Assembly (NCBI GenBank): GCA_002361355.1
Contig: DESQ01000030.1
Span: 62,001 to 126,000 of the forward strand
Direction: 5' to 3'
Origin: Lachnospiraceae bacterium UBA3310
GTDB taxonomy: Bacteria; Bacillota; Clostridia; Lachnospirales; Lachnospiraceae
Length of the DNA stretch: 64,000 nucleotides
The notes below the pieces were generated by a model, which saw nothing but the letters and a program-made list of their open reading frames with translations, ran no database searches and was not told the DNA's origin. Position 1 is the stretch's first letter. Each line of letters begins with the position of its first letter. This document shows positions 24,474 to 32,880 of the stretch, piece by piece. The position numbers and the translations under genes are program-made.

Positions 24474-26021
24474 ATGGATTTGTTTATTAAACTTGTTATG
24501 TTGGTTATCTTTTTCGGTGTTATGATTGGTATCGGGCTTTACTGCCGCAGGCACGCAACGGACGTGAACGGGTTTGTGCTGGGCGGCAGGAACGTGGGCC
24601 CCTGGCTTACGGCGTTTGCCTACGGAACCAGTTACTTTTCGGCGGTGGTGTTCGTGGGATATGCGGGACAGTTTGGCTGGAAGTACGGTATTGCCGCTAC
24701 CTGGGCAGGACTGGGGAATGCCTTCATCGGTTCCCTCCTTGCGTGGGCGGTGCTGGGACGACGCACCCGCATTATGACCCAGCACTTAAACAGCGCGACC
24801 ATGCCTGAGTTTTTCGGAGAGCGGTTTGAGAGCAAACCTTTAAAGCTGGCGGCTTCGGCGATTATCTTTATTTTCCTGATCCCCTACACAGCCAGTCTTT
24901 ACAACGGACTGAGCCGTCTGTTCGGGATGGCTTTCGACATTGACTACAGCGTGTGCGTGATCGTTATGGCGGTGCTCACGGGTGTATATGTCATAGCGGG
25001 CGGTTACATGGCGACTGCCATCAACGATTTCATTCAGGGTATCATCATGATTTTTGGAATAATGGCTGTTATTTTTGCAGTACTTCACAGTCAGGGCGGT
25101 TTTCTTGCGGCGCTTAATAAGCTGGCGGCGGTAAGCGACGAGACGGTTTCCTCTGCGCCAGGCGTATTCAACTCTTTCTTTGGCCCTGACCCTGCGGGAC
25201 TTCTGGGCGTGGTGATTCTCACCAGCCTTGGAACATGGGGACTGCCGCAGATGGTGCAGAAATTTTACGCCATCAAGAGCGAGAGCGCAATTAATAAGGG
25301 GATGGTGATTTCCACCATCTTTGCGACGATTGTTGCCGGAGGATGTTATTTCCTCGGCGGTTTCGGGCGGCTTTTTGGCGACAGGATCGACATTGCGGCG
25401 AACGGCTATGACTCGGTTGTGCCGACTATGCTCTCCGGGCTTCCCACGATTTTGATTGCGGTGGTGGTGATTCTGGTGCTTTCGGCTTCCATGTCAACCC
25501 TTTCCTCCCTGGTATTGGCATCCAGCTCTACCTTGACGCTGGACTTTATTAAAGGTAATATTATAAAAGAGATGGATGAGAAGAAACAGGTGAAATGGAT
25601 GCGGGGCCTTCTGGTGGTGTTCATTTTGATTTCAGTGGTTCTTGCGCTGATTCAGTACCGCTCCAACGTTACCTTTATCGCGCAGCTCATGGGTGTGAGC
25701 TGGGGCGCGCTCGCCGGTGCTTTTCTGGCGCCCTTCCTCTATGGTTTATATTGGAAGAGAACCACGAAAGCAGCCTGCTGGGTGAGCTTTTTGTTTTCCA
25801 CAATCGTGATGCTTGCGAATATTTTCTTCCGCCCGTCGTTTCCTGCTTATTTACAGTCTCCGATCAACGCCGGCGCCTTTTGTATGCTGGCAGGACTTGT
25901 GATTGTGCCTGTAGTGAGCATGTTGACGAAGGCACCGGAGGAGAAAAAACTGGAAGAAGTGTTCTCCTGCTACGATAAAAAGGTGACGGTTTCCGTGAAA
26001 GATTCCATCGGTGACGAGTAA
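24474..26021 (+). CDS. Sodium:solute symporter (SSS family)
   Basis: 515 residues with about 13 hydrophobic segments. The first reads LFIKLVMLVIFFGVMIGIGLY; the loop DVNGFVLGGRNVGPW and the TAFAYGTSYFSAVVFVGYAG span are typical of SSS transporters of the PutP type. The acidic C-terminal tail faces the cytoplasm. It is 17 bases from the CoA ligase and lies inside a keto-acid/aryl-acid cluster, so I infer import (or export) of a carboxylate that is then CoA-activated. Proline cannot be excluded, but no proline gene is near. Confidence 0.92.
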   Translation: MDLFIKLVMLVIFFGVMIGIGLYCRRHATDVNGFVLGGRNVGPWLTAFAYGTSYFSAVVFVGYAGQFGWKYGIAATWAGLGNAFIGSLLAWAVLGRRTRIMTQHLNSATMPEFFGERFESKPLKLAASAIIFIFLIPYTASLYNGLSRLFGMAFDIDYSVCVIVMAVLTGVYVIAGGYMATAINDFIQGIIMIFGIMAVIFAVLHSQGGFLAALNKLAAVSDETVSSAPGVFNSFFGPDPAGLLGVVILTSLGTWGLPQMVQKFYAIKSESAINKGMVISTIFATIVAGGCYFLGGFGRLFGDRIDIAANGYDSVVPTMLSGLPTILIAVVVILVLSASMSTLSSLVLASSSTLTLDFIKGNIIKEMDEKKQVKWMRGLLVVFILISVVLALIQYRSNVTFIAQLMGVSWGALAGAFLAPFLYGLYWKRTTKAACWVSFLFSTIVMLANIFFRPSFPAYLQSPINAGAFCMLAGLVIVPVVSMLTKAPEEKKLEEVFSCYDKKVTVSVKDSIGDE

Positions 26022-26043
26022 GAGAAAGGAATGAGATGCGATT

Positions 26044-27771
26044 ATGAAAACACTGATGCTTGGCAACGAAGCGGTTGCCAGAGGCCTGTACGAGGCGGGC
26101 TGCAGCTTTGTGTCCAGCTATCCGGGAACGCCCAGCACGGAGATCACCGAGTGCATAGCAAAATATGAAGAGGTTTATGCCGAGTGGGCGCCCAACGAGA
26201 AAGTTGCTCTCGAGGCGGCGCTCGGCGCTTCCCTGCGTGGAAAGCGGAGTTTTTGCGCCATGAAGCATGTGGGCTTAAATGTGGCGGCAGACCCGCTTTT
26301 TACGATTTCATACACTGGCGTGAACGCAGGGTTAATCATCGGAGTGGCGGATGACGCCGGTATGCACAGCTCCCAGAACGAGCAGGATTCCCGCCATTAT
26401 GCGCGGGCGGCAAAGATTCCCATGCTGGAGCCCTCCGATTCTGCGGAGGGGCTTGCCTTTGCCAAACTTGCCTATGAACTTTCCGAGGAGTACGATACGG
26501 CGGTGCTGATCAAGATGTGCACCCGCGTCAGTCATTCCCAGAGTGTGGTGGAGACAGGGGAGAGGGTGCTTCCTGCGCAGAAACCCTATGAGAAGAATCC
26601 CGGCAAGTATATTATGATGCCTGCCAATGCGAAGAGACGCCACCCGGCCGTGGAGGAACGGACAAAAGCCCTGACGGCATGGGCGGAGAAGAGCGAGATC
26701 AACCGGATTGAGCCGGGGCAGGATAAATCTGTGGGCATTATCACTTCTTCTACCTGCTATCAGTATGTGAAGGAGGCTTTTGGGGATACATACCCCGTTT
26801 TGAAGCTGGGTATGATCTGGCCGATGCCGGAACAGAAAATCCGTGACTTTGCCGCTTCTGTGGATAAGCTTGTGGTGGTGGAGGAACTGGACAGCTTTAT
26901 CGAGACACACTGTAGGAACCTGGGACTTTCGGTGACAGGAAAAGAACTGTTTACGAACATCGGGGAACTGAGCCAGAACCTGGTGAAGGAGAAACTCGGG
27001 GGAAGCGTGCAGGCGGGCGCGCTGCTGGGAGAGGACATCCCGGCGAGACCTCCCGTGATGTGCGCGGGCTGTCCTCACAGGAGCCTTTTCTATGTGCTTA
27101 AGAAATTAAATCTCACCGTACTTGGGGATATCGGGTGTTATACATTGGGAGCGGTTGCGCCCCTGAACGCCATTGACACCACTGTCTGCATGGGCGCGTC
27201 TGTTTCCGGCCTTCACGGCTTCGTCAAGGCGGGCGATGAGGAAAATGCGGGAAGAACGGTGGCGGTCATCGGTGATTCAACCTTTATTCATTCCGGTGTG
27301 ACGGGCCTGATCAACATTGCTTACAATGAGTCAAACTCCACCGTGATCATATTGGACAACTCGATTACCGGCATGACGGGCCATCAGCAAAATCCCACCA
27401 CGGGTTATAATCTGAAAGGGGATCCCTGTACGAAAATTGATCTGGAGAGCCTGTGCCGGGCGGTGGGCATCAAGCGGGTGAGAGTGGTAGACCCTTACGA
27501 TATGGATGCCTGTCAGACGGCAATTCAGGAGGAATTGGCGGCGAAGGAGCCTTCCGTTATTATTTCCCGTCGTCCCTGTGCTCTGTTAAAATATGTAAGA
27601 CATCCCGGCCCCATCTGCTCCGATCCGGAAAAGTGCAAGGGCTGTAAGGCGTGTATGAACATAGGGTGTCCTGCCATCAGCATGGAAGACGGCAAGGTGA
27701 AGATTGACACGACTCTGTGCGTGGGCTGCGGCGTCTGCGAGCAGCTCTGTAAGTTTGGCGCACTTGGATAG
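26044..27771 (+). CDS. iorA: Indolepyruvate:ferredoxin oxidoreductase, alpha subunit
   Basis: 575 residues. Converts aryl-pyruvates (from Trp, Phe, Tyr) with CoA to aryl-acetyl-CoA and reduces ferredoxin. Visible are the N-terminal pyrimidine domain (SSYPGTPSTEI), the TPP-binding half with GDIGCYTLGA and a GDSTFIHSGVTG motif, and a C-terminal two-cluster ferredoxin domain: CSDPEKCKGCKACMNIGC and CVGCGVCEQLCK. All cluster cysteines are present. The beta subunit is encoded by the next gene. Gut anaerobes use this enzyme in aromatic amino acid fermentation. Confidence 0.97.
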   Translation: MKTLMLGNEAVARGLYEAGCSFVSSYPGTPSTEITECIAKYEEVYAEWAPNEKVALEAALGASLRGKRSFCAMKHVGLNVAADPLFTISYTGVNAGLIIGVADDAGMHSSQNEQDSRHYARAAKIPMLEPSDSAEGLAFAKLAYELSEEYDTAVLIKMCTRVSHSQSVVETGERVLPAQKPYEKNPGKYIMMPANAKRRHPAVEERTKALTAWAEKSEINRIEPGQDKSVGIITSSTCYQYVKEAFGDTYPVLKLGMIWPMPEQKIRDFAASVDKLVVVEELDSFIETHCRNLGLSVTGKELFTNIGELSQNLVKEKLGGSVQAGALLGEDIPARPPVMCAGCPHRSLFYVLKKLNLTVLGDIGCYTLGAVAPLNAIDTTVCMGASVSGLHGFVKAGDEENAGRTVAVIGDSTFIHSGVTGLINIAYNESNSTVIILDNSITGMTGHQQNPTTGYNLKGDPCTKIDLESLCRAVGIKRVRVVDPYDMDACQTAIQEELAAKEPSVIISRRPCALLKYVRHPGPICSDPEKCKGCKACMNIGCPAISMEDGKVKIDTTLCVGCGVCEQLCKFGALG

Positions 27772-27838
27772 CGTGAGAAGAACTGTGACAATGACGATAT
27801 TTTACAAGACGTAGATAAAAATGAAAGGTAAAGTGGAG

Positions 27839-28411
27839 ATGGAAACAAAAAATATCATGATTGTGGGCGTGGGCGGGCAGGGAACCCTGCTTGCAAGTAA
27901 GCTCTTGGGGCGGCTGCTTCTCACAAAAGGCTTTGATGTGAAGGTGAGCGAAGTGCATGGCATGAGCCAGCGGGGCGGAAGCGTTGTCACTTATGTGCGC
28001 TGGGGAGATAAGGTTTGTTCTCCCATCATAGATAAAGGACAGGCGGACTGCATTCTCTCCTTTGAGCTTCTGGAGGCGGCACGCTATACGGAATATTTGA
28101 AGCCGGGCGGCAGAATCATTGTGAACAGTCAGCAGATCAATCCCATGCCGGTGATTGCGGGTGCGGCGGTATATCCGGATAAGCTGGTGGAGAAACTCTC
28201 GGCGCTCGATATTAACGTGGATGCACTGGATGCGCTTTCTCTGGCGGAGGAAGCGGGGAGCAGCAAGGCCGTCAATCTGGTGCTTATGGGACGGTTGGCA
28301 AAACACTTTGATTTTACGGATGAGGAGTGGATGGATGCGATCGAACACAGTGTACCGCCGAAATTTTTAGAGATGAACAAAAAGGCTTTTGAAGCCGGGC
28401 GCAGCGCATAG
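27839..28411 (+). CDS. iorB: Indolepyruvate:ferredoxin oxidoreductase, beta subunit
   Basis: 190 residues with GVGGQGTLLASKLLGR at the N-terminus, the hallmark of the gamma-domain of 2-oxoacid:ferredoxin oxidoreductases, and HGMSQRGGSVVTYVRWG. It completes the two-subunit enzyme with IorA. I prefer the ATG at 27839, preceded by AAAGGT; a longer in-frame ATG at 27821 has no ribosome site but cannot be ruled out. A 67-base gap with no terminator separates it from iorA. Confidence 0.94.
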   Translation: METKNIMIVGVGGQGTLLASKLLGRLLLTKGFDVKVSEVHGMSQRGGSVVTYVRWGDKVCSPIIDKGQADCILSFELLEAARYTEYLKPGGRIIVNSQQINPMPVIAGAAVYPDKLVEKLSALDINVDALDALSLAEEAGSSKAVNLVLMGRLAKHFDFTDEEWMDAIEHSVPPKFLEMNKKAFEAGRSA

Positions 28412-28449
28412 AGCGTGCGGGCATAGGAAATGAGAAGGAGAACAAACTT

Positions 28450-29748
28450 ATGGAACGGTATTACCAGAAAGAAATTGAAACTGCGGACAGGGAGCAGATT
28501 CTCGCGTGGCAGAACGAGCGTCTGGTGAAACAGGTGCGCCATGTGTGGGACAACGTGCCCTACTACCGCAAAAAGATGGAGGAGAAGGGAGTTGCACCTG
28601 AGGATATTCAGAGTGTGGAAGATCTGTATAAGCTGCCGTTTTTGACCAAGGATGATTTGCGGGAGGCTTATCCTTACGGACTTCTGGCGACACCCCTGAA
28701 AGATTGTGTGCGCATTCAGTCCACATCCGGCACTACGGGCCGCAGAGTGGTGGCTTTTTATACCCAGCATGACATTGATCTGTGGGAGGATTGCTGTGCC
28801 CGTGCCATTACGGCGGCAGGCGGTACGAATGAGGATGTCTGTCATGTCTGCTATGGCTACGGCCTTTTCACTGGCGGCCCCGGCTTAAATGGCGGCAGCC
28901 ATAAGGTGGGCTGTCTGACGCTGCCTATGTCTTCCGGCAATACGGATCGTCAGCTACAGTTTATGGTGGATCTGGAGGCGACGATTCTCTGCTGTACGCC
29001 CTCCTATGCCGCTTTTCTGGCAGAGAGCATTCACGAGAGGGGATTGCGTGATAAGATTAAGTTAAAAGCGGGTATCTTCGGCGCGGAGGCATGGAGTGAA
29101 GAAATGCGCCAGGATATCCAGAATAAGCTGGGGATTAAGGCGTACGATATTTATGGGCTTACGGAGACCAGCGGCCCAGGCGTTGCCTTTGAGTGCAGTG
29201 AGCAGACCGGTATGCATATCAATGAGGATCATTTTATTGCAGAGATCATTGATCCCGATACGGGGGAAGTGCTTCCCGAGGGAAGCAAGGGAGAGCTGGT
29301 GTTTACAGCCATCACGAAGGAGGCGTTTCCGCTGCTTCGCTACCGCACCAGGGACATCTGCGTGCTGACAAGGAAGAAATGTTCCTGCGGCCGTACCCAT
29401 GTCAAGATGAGCAAGCCCATGGGCAGAAGTGACGATATGCTGATTGTCAAGGGGGTAAACGTATTCCCGTCCCAGATTGAGACCGTGCTTCTGGAACAGG
29501 GATATCAGGCAAACTATCAGATTATTGTGGATCGTGTCAATAATTCCGATACGATTGAAGTGATGGTGGAGATGACGCCGGAAAACTTCTCCGACAATCT
29601 GGGTAAGATCACGGAGATGGAGAAGGGACTGGTATCCGCGCTCAAGGCGATGCTGGGTATCTATGCCAAGGTGCGTCTGGTGGCGCCAAAGTCCATCACA
29701 CGAAGCGAAGGCAAGGCAGTCCGCGTGATTGACAAGCGGAAAATATAA
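28450..29748 (+). CDS. paaK: Phenylacetate-CoA ligase family protein
   Basis: 432 residues. The adenylation core is IQSTSGTTGRRVVAFYT (about residues 92-108) with a following CYGYGLFTGGPGLNGG segment, DIYGLTETSGPGVAFEC and the C-terminal GRSDDMLIVKGVNVFP. This is the PaaK family, which activates phenylacetate and related aryl acetates; in anaerobes it stands next to iorAB and may run in reverse to make ATP from aryl-acetyl-CoA. Start ATG follows GAAGGAGAACAAACTT. It is the second CoA ligase of the cluster, and of a different subfamily from the first. Confidence 0.95.
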   Translation: MERYYQKEIETADREQILAWQNERLVKQVRHVWDNVPYYRKKMEEKGVAPEDIQSVEDLYKLPFLTKDDLREAYPYGLLATPLKDCVRIQSTSGTTGRRVVAFYTQHDIDLWEDCCARAITAAGGTNEDVCHVCYGYGLFTGGPGLNGGSHKVGCLTLPMSSGNTDRQLQFMVDLEATILCCTPSYAAFLAESIHERGLRDKIKLKAGIFGAEAWSEEMRQDIQNKLGIKAYDIYGLTETSGPGVAFECSEQTGMHINEDHFIAEIIDPDTGEVLPEGSKGELVFTAITKEAFPLLRYRTRDICVLTRKKCSCGRTHVKMSKPMGRSDDMLIVKGVNVFPSQIETVLLEQGYQANYQIIVDRVNNSDTIEVMVEMTPENFSDNLGKITEMEKGLVSALKAMLGIYAKVRLVAPKSITRSEGKAVRVIDKRKI

Positions 29749-29762
29749 GGGAGGGCAAACAG

Positions 29763-30194
29763 ATGACAATACCTCAGATATCTGTATTTTTGGAAAACAA
29801 GGCGGGACAGCTTGCGGATATCACCGGCATTCTCTCGGAAAATCAGGTGAATATGCGGGCGATCAATATTGCGGAGACAGCGGACTACGGTGTTTTGCGC
29901 CTGATCGTGGATGATGCGTCGAAAGCTTCCTCCATTCTTTTGGAGCAGGGATTTATCCTGACCATGACGCCGGTTGTGGGCGTGGCGGTTCCCGATACGC
30001 CGGGCGGTTTAAGCAAGGTACTCGGTGTGATTTCCACGGAGGGAATCGACGTGGAGTATATGTACTCCGTTTTCGGACAGAAGGACGGGCAGGCGTGCAT
30101 GATCTTCCGTGTGGCGGATACGGACGGTCTTGCGGCAGTTCTTACAAAGAACGGGATTGCTATGATTGCGGGAGAGGATCTGGGTCTTCACTAA
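29763..30194 (+). CDS. Tandem ACT domain protein
   Basis: 143 residues formed by two ACT modules, each with the beta-alpha-beta pattern: first QISVFLENKAGQLADITGIL, second PGGLSKVLGVISTEGIDVEYMYS. ACT domains bind amino acids. Such a two-ACT protein commonly follows paaK in clusters with iorAB; it probably senses an aromatic or branched-chain amino acid or keto acid and adjusts one of the neighbours. It begins 14 bases after paaK with AAGGGAGGGCAAACAG. Last gene before the T-box of tyrS. Confidence 0.9.
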   Translation: MTIPQISVFLENKAGQLADITGILSENQVNMRAINIAETADYGVLRLIVDDASKASSILLEQGFILTMTPVVGVAVPDTPGGLSKVLGVISTEGIDVEYMYSVFGQKDGQACMIFRVADTDGLAAVLTKNGIAMIAGEDLGLH

Positions 30195-30202
30195 AAAAAT
30201 GA

Positions 30203-30231
30203 TTGACAAACAGTCGGATATCGTATAAATT
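30203..30231 (+). promoter_or_regulatory. Promoter of tyrS
   Basis: TTGACA is followed by an AT-rich TATAAATT block, 15 bases to TATAAA or 17 to TAAATT. It sits directly before the T-box leader. Confidence 0.75.
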
Positions 30232-30235
30232 ATAG

Positions 30236-30570
30236 GCAGTATTTATCAAGAACATAAAACAGGCGTTGAAGAGAACAAGTAGTGAATCAGGGAACGGACA
30301 GAAAGCAGCCGGCGGATGAGAGGCGCGCGGGAACTTTTTCATGAATACATCTCGGAGCTTCACGGCAGAACAGGATGGAGGCGTCATTTAGTAGGCCGCG
30401 ACGGAGGAATGCACGTTATAGCAGGAGAGTATCGCCATATAGACGGATAGCAAAAAAGCACATGTTATTTTATGGCCGTACCCGGTGAGGCAGACGATGT
30501 GAGTCGTCTGTGAAATTAGGTGGTAACACGAGTTTAACCCTCGTCCTGATAACAGGACGGGGGTTTCATG
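30236..30570 (+). promoter_or_regulatory. T-box riboswitch (tRNA-Tyr), leader of tyrS
   Basis: The T-box sequence AGGTGGTAACACG is at 30518, followed by a terminator stem: CGTCCTG at 30542 pairs with CAGGACG at 30553, extended by the flanking CCCT and GGGGG, then TTTC. Stem I is long and includes GAACAAGTAGTGAA and GGGAAC-type bulge elements. The most likely specifier is the Tyr codon TAC at 30346 within ATGAATACATC. Uncharged tRNA-Tyr would bind, disrupt the terminator and let tyrS be read. Placement and motifs fix the class; specifier choice is inference. Confidence 0.93.
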
Positions 30571-30589
30571 TTTTTAGGAGGTAAAACAA

Positions 30590-31813
30590 ATGGGAATTTA
30601 TGAAGAGTTACAGGCGAGAGGGCTTTTAGCCCAACTGACGGACGAGGCACAGATCCGTGATCTGATCAACAATGGAAAGGCGACTTTTTACATCGGTTTC
30701 GATCCGACGGCGGACAGTCTGCATGTGGGACATTTCATGGCGCTGTGCCTGATGAAGCGTTTACAGGAGGCGGGTAATAAGCCCATTGCTCTGATCGGCG
30801 GCGGAACTGCCATGATCGGAGACCCTTCCGGACGAACGGACATGCGCTCCATGATGACGAAGGAGACCATAGAGCACAACTGCGAATGCTTTAAGAAACA
30901 GATGAGCCGGTTTATCGATTTTTCCGAGGGAAAGGCCCTTATGGTCAACAATGCGGACTGGCTGCTTGATTTAAACTATGTGGAGTTTATCAGGGAGGTG
31001 GGCGCGTGCTTTTCCGTGAACAATATGCTGCGGGCGGAGTGCTACAAACAGAGGATGGAGAAGGGATTAAGTTTCCTTGAATTTAACTATATGATTATGC
31101 AGAGCTATGATTTCCTGGAGCTTTACAAGAGATACGGCTGTAATATGCAGTTTGGCGGGGATGATCAGTGGAGCAATATGCTTGGCGGTACGGATTTGAT
31201 CCGCAGAAAACTTTCTAAGGACGCTTATGCCATGACGATTACCCTTCTCATGAACTCTGAGGGCAAGAAGATGGGAAAGACCCAGAAGGGCGCTGTGTGG
31301 CTTGACCCCAATAAGACTACGCCCTTTGAGTTTTACCAGTACTGGCGCAATGTGGACGACGCGGATGTGCTGAAATGTCTGCGGATGCTCACTTTCCTGC
31401 CGCTTTCGCAGATTGAGGAGATGGAACGCTGGGAGGGCAGCCAGTTAAATGAGGCGAAGGAGATTCTTGCCTATGAGCTGACAAACCTGGTGCACGGCGA
31501 GGAGGAAGCCGGCAAGGCGAAGGAGGCTTCCAGAGCGCTTTTTGTGGGCGGCACAAGTTCGGAGAACATGCCGGCTGTGACGTTGAAGGACGAAGATTTC
31601 AGGGACGGCAGAATCGATATTCTGGGAATTCTGGTCTCCGGCGGACTGGCATCTTCCCGCTCCGAGGCGCGCAGAGCCGTGGAACAGGGCGGCGTGTCCG
31701 TGAAGGGAGAGAAAGTAAGCGATGTCAAGGCATCCTACACCAGGGAGGATATCGCTGCGGAAGAGTTTATTGTGAAGAAAGGAAAGAAGAGTTTCAAGAA
31801 AATTCTGGTTTAG
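30590..31813 (+). CDS. tyrS: Tyrosyl-tRNA synthetase
   Basis: Class I synthetase charging tRNA-Tyr. 407 residues. It opens with IYEELQARGL and FYIGFDPTADSLHVGHF (HIGH motif as HVGH); the tyrosine-binding YDFLELYKRY and FGGDDQWSN follow; the KMSKS loop reads KKMGKTQKG, the C-terminal S4-like RNA-binding domain is at about 340-407. Its leader is a T-box with a Tyr-type specifier, so it is regulated by uncharged tRNA-Tyr. Start ATG follows TTAGGAGGTAAAACAA. Confidence 0.98.
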   Translation: MGIYEELQARGLLAQLTDEAQIRDLINNGKATFYIGFDPTADSLHVGHFMALCLMKRLQEAGNKPIALIGGGTAMIGDPSGRTDMRSMMTKETIEHNCECFKKQMSRFIDFSEGKALMVNNADWLLDLNYVEFIREVGACFSVNNMLRAECYKQRMEKGLSFLEFNYMIMQSYDFLELYKRYGCNMQFGGDDQWSNMLGGTDLIRRKLSKDAYAMTITLLMNSEGKKMGKTQKGAVWLDPNKTTPFEFYQYWRNVDDADVLKCLRMLTFLPLSQIEEMERWEGSQLNEAKEILAYELTNLVHGEEEAGKAKEASRALFVGGTSSENMPAVTLKDEDFRDGRIDILGILVSGGLASSRSEARRAVEQGGVSVKGEKVSDVKASYTREDIAAEEFIVKKGKKSFKKILV

Positions 31814-31844
31814 ATTTCAGAGTGGATGCAGGAGGAGAGATACC

Positions 31845-32828
31845 ATGGAAAAGAGAGCAAAAGGAAGAACACTAATGTCATACGCACCGGATATCAAGGT
31901 CGTGGACTGTACACTGCGGGACGGCGGTCTGGTGAATGATTTCTATTTTTCAGACGAGTTTGTAAAGGCGCTGTACCGTGCCAATATCAAGGCAGGCGTA
32001 GACTACATGGAGTTTGGCTACAAGGCGTCCAAGGAGATGTTCGACGTGAATAAATTCGGCAAGTGGAAGTTCTGCGACGACAAGGACATCCGCGCCGTTG
32101 TGGGAGACAACAAGACGGATATGAAGGTTGCCGTTATGGCGGATGTGGGCCGGTGCGATTTTCGGAAAGACATCTTAAACAAGAAGGACAGCCCGATTGA
32201 TCTGGTGCGGGTTGCGACTTACATCAACACGATCCCGGCGGCGATTGAGATGATCGAGGACTGCACGAAGAAGGGCTATGAGACCACGGTCAACATCATG
32301 GCGATCTCCAAGGCAAATGAGACAGATCTGGACGCGGCGCTTGACCTGCTCGGACAGAGCAGTGTCGGCACCATTTATCTGGTGGACAGTTATGGTTCTC
32401 TTTACCCGGAGCAGGCGAGAAGGCTTGCGGATAAGTATCTGGAAGTGGCAGCCAAGTATAATAAAAAGGTCGGCATTCACGCGCATAATAACCAGCAGCT
32501 TGCCTTTGCGAACACTTCTGAGGTTATTATCATGGGCGTGAGCTATTTGGATGCGACAGTGAGCGGCATGGGACGGGGGTGCGGGAACTGCCCCAGCGAA
32601 CTGCTGTTGGGTTTCCTCAAGAACCCAAAATACAATATCAATCCAATCCTGCATTTTATCGAGGAGCAGATTGTGCCGCTTCGGGAGTCCGGCGTGACGT
32701 GGGGCTATGATGTACCTTATCTGCTGACAGGCATTCTGAATCAGCATCCCAAGTCTGCCATTCAGTTTATGAAGGAAAACAGGAAAGATTACCACGAATT
32801 TTACTTAGAACTTCTGGAGAACTTCTAA
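31845..32828 (+). CDS. DRE-TIM metallolyase-type aldolase (HMGL-like)
   Basis: 327 residues. The N-terminus DIKVVDCTLRDGGLVNDFYF carries the DRE-type metal/substrate signature, and HAHNNQQLAFANT holds the second histidine pair. The barrel matches the family of 4-hydroxy-2-oxovalerate aldolases and isopropylmalate-type enzymes. Unlike the aromatic-degradation aldolase, no partner acetaldehyde dehydrogenase is encoded here, so the substrate is unknown. The start follows GGAGGAGAGATACC. It comes 31 bases after tyrS without a clear terminator, so it could be under T-box control; that is an inference from spacing. Confidence 0.85.
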   Translation: MEKRAKGRTLMSYAPDIKVVDCTLRDGGLVNDFYFSDEFVKALYRANIKAGVDYMEFGYKASKEMFDVNKFGKWKFCDDKDIRAVVGDNKTDMKVAVMADVGRCDFRKDILNKKDSPIDLVRVATYINTIPAAIEMIEDCTKKGYETTVNIMAISKANETDLDAALDLLGQSSVGTIYLVDSYGSLYPEQARRLADKYLEVAAKYNKKVGIHAHNNQQLAFANTSEVIIMGVSYLDATVSGMGRGCGNCPSELLLGFLKNPKYNINPILHFIEEQIVPLRESGVTWGYDVPYLLTGILNQHPKSAIQFMKENRKDYHEFYLELLENF

Positions 32829-32880
32829 CAGGAAAATAAATAACATATGTGATTAAAATACGGATGGAAGGGGATGTACC

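Noticed and set aside
24474..26021. Calling the SSS gene putP (proline symporter)
   Set aside because: The family fits, but its neighbours point to an organic acid; no proline-specific evidence.
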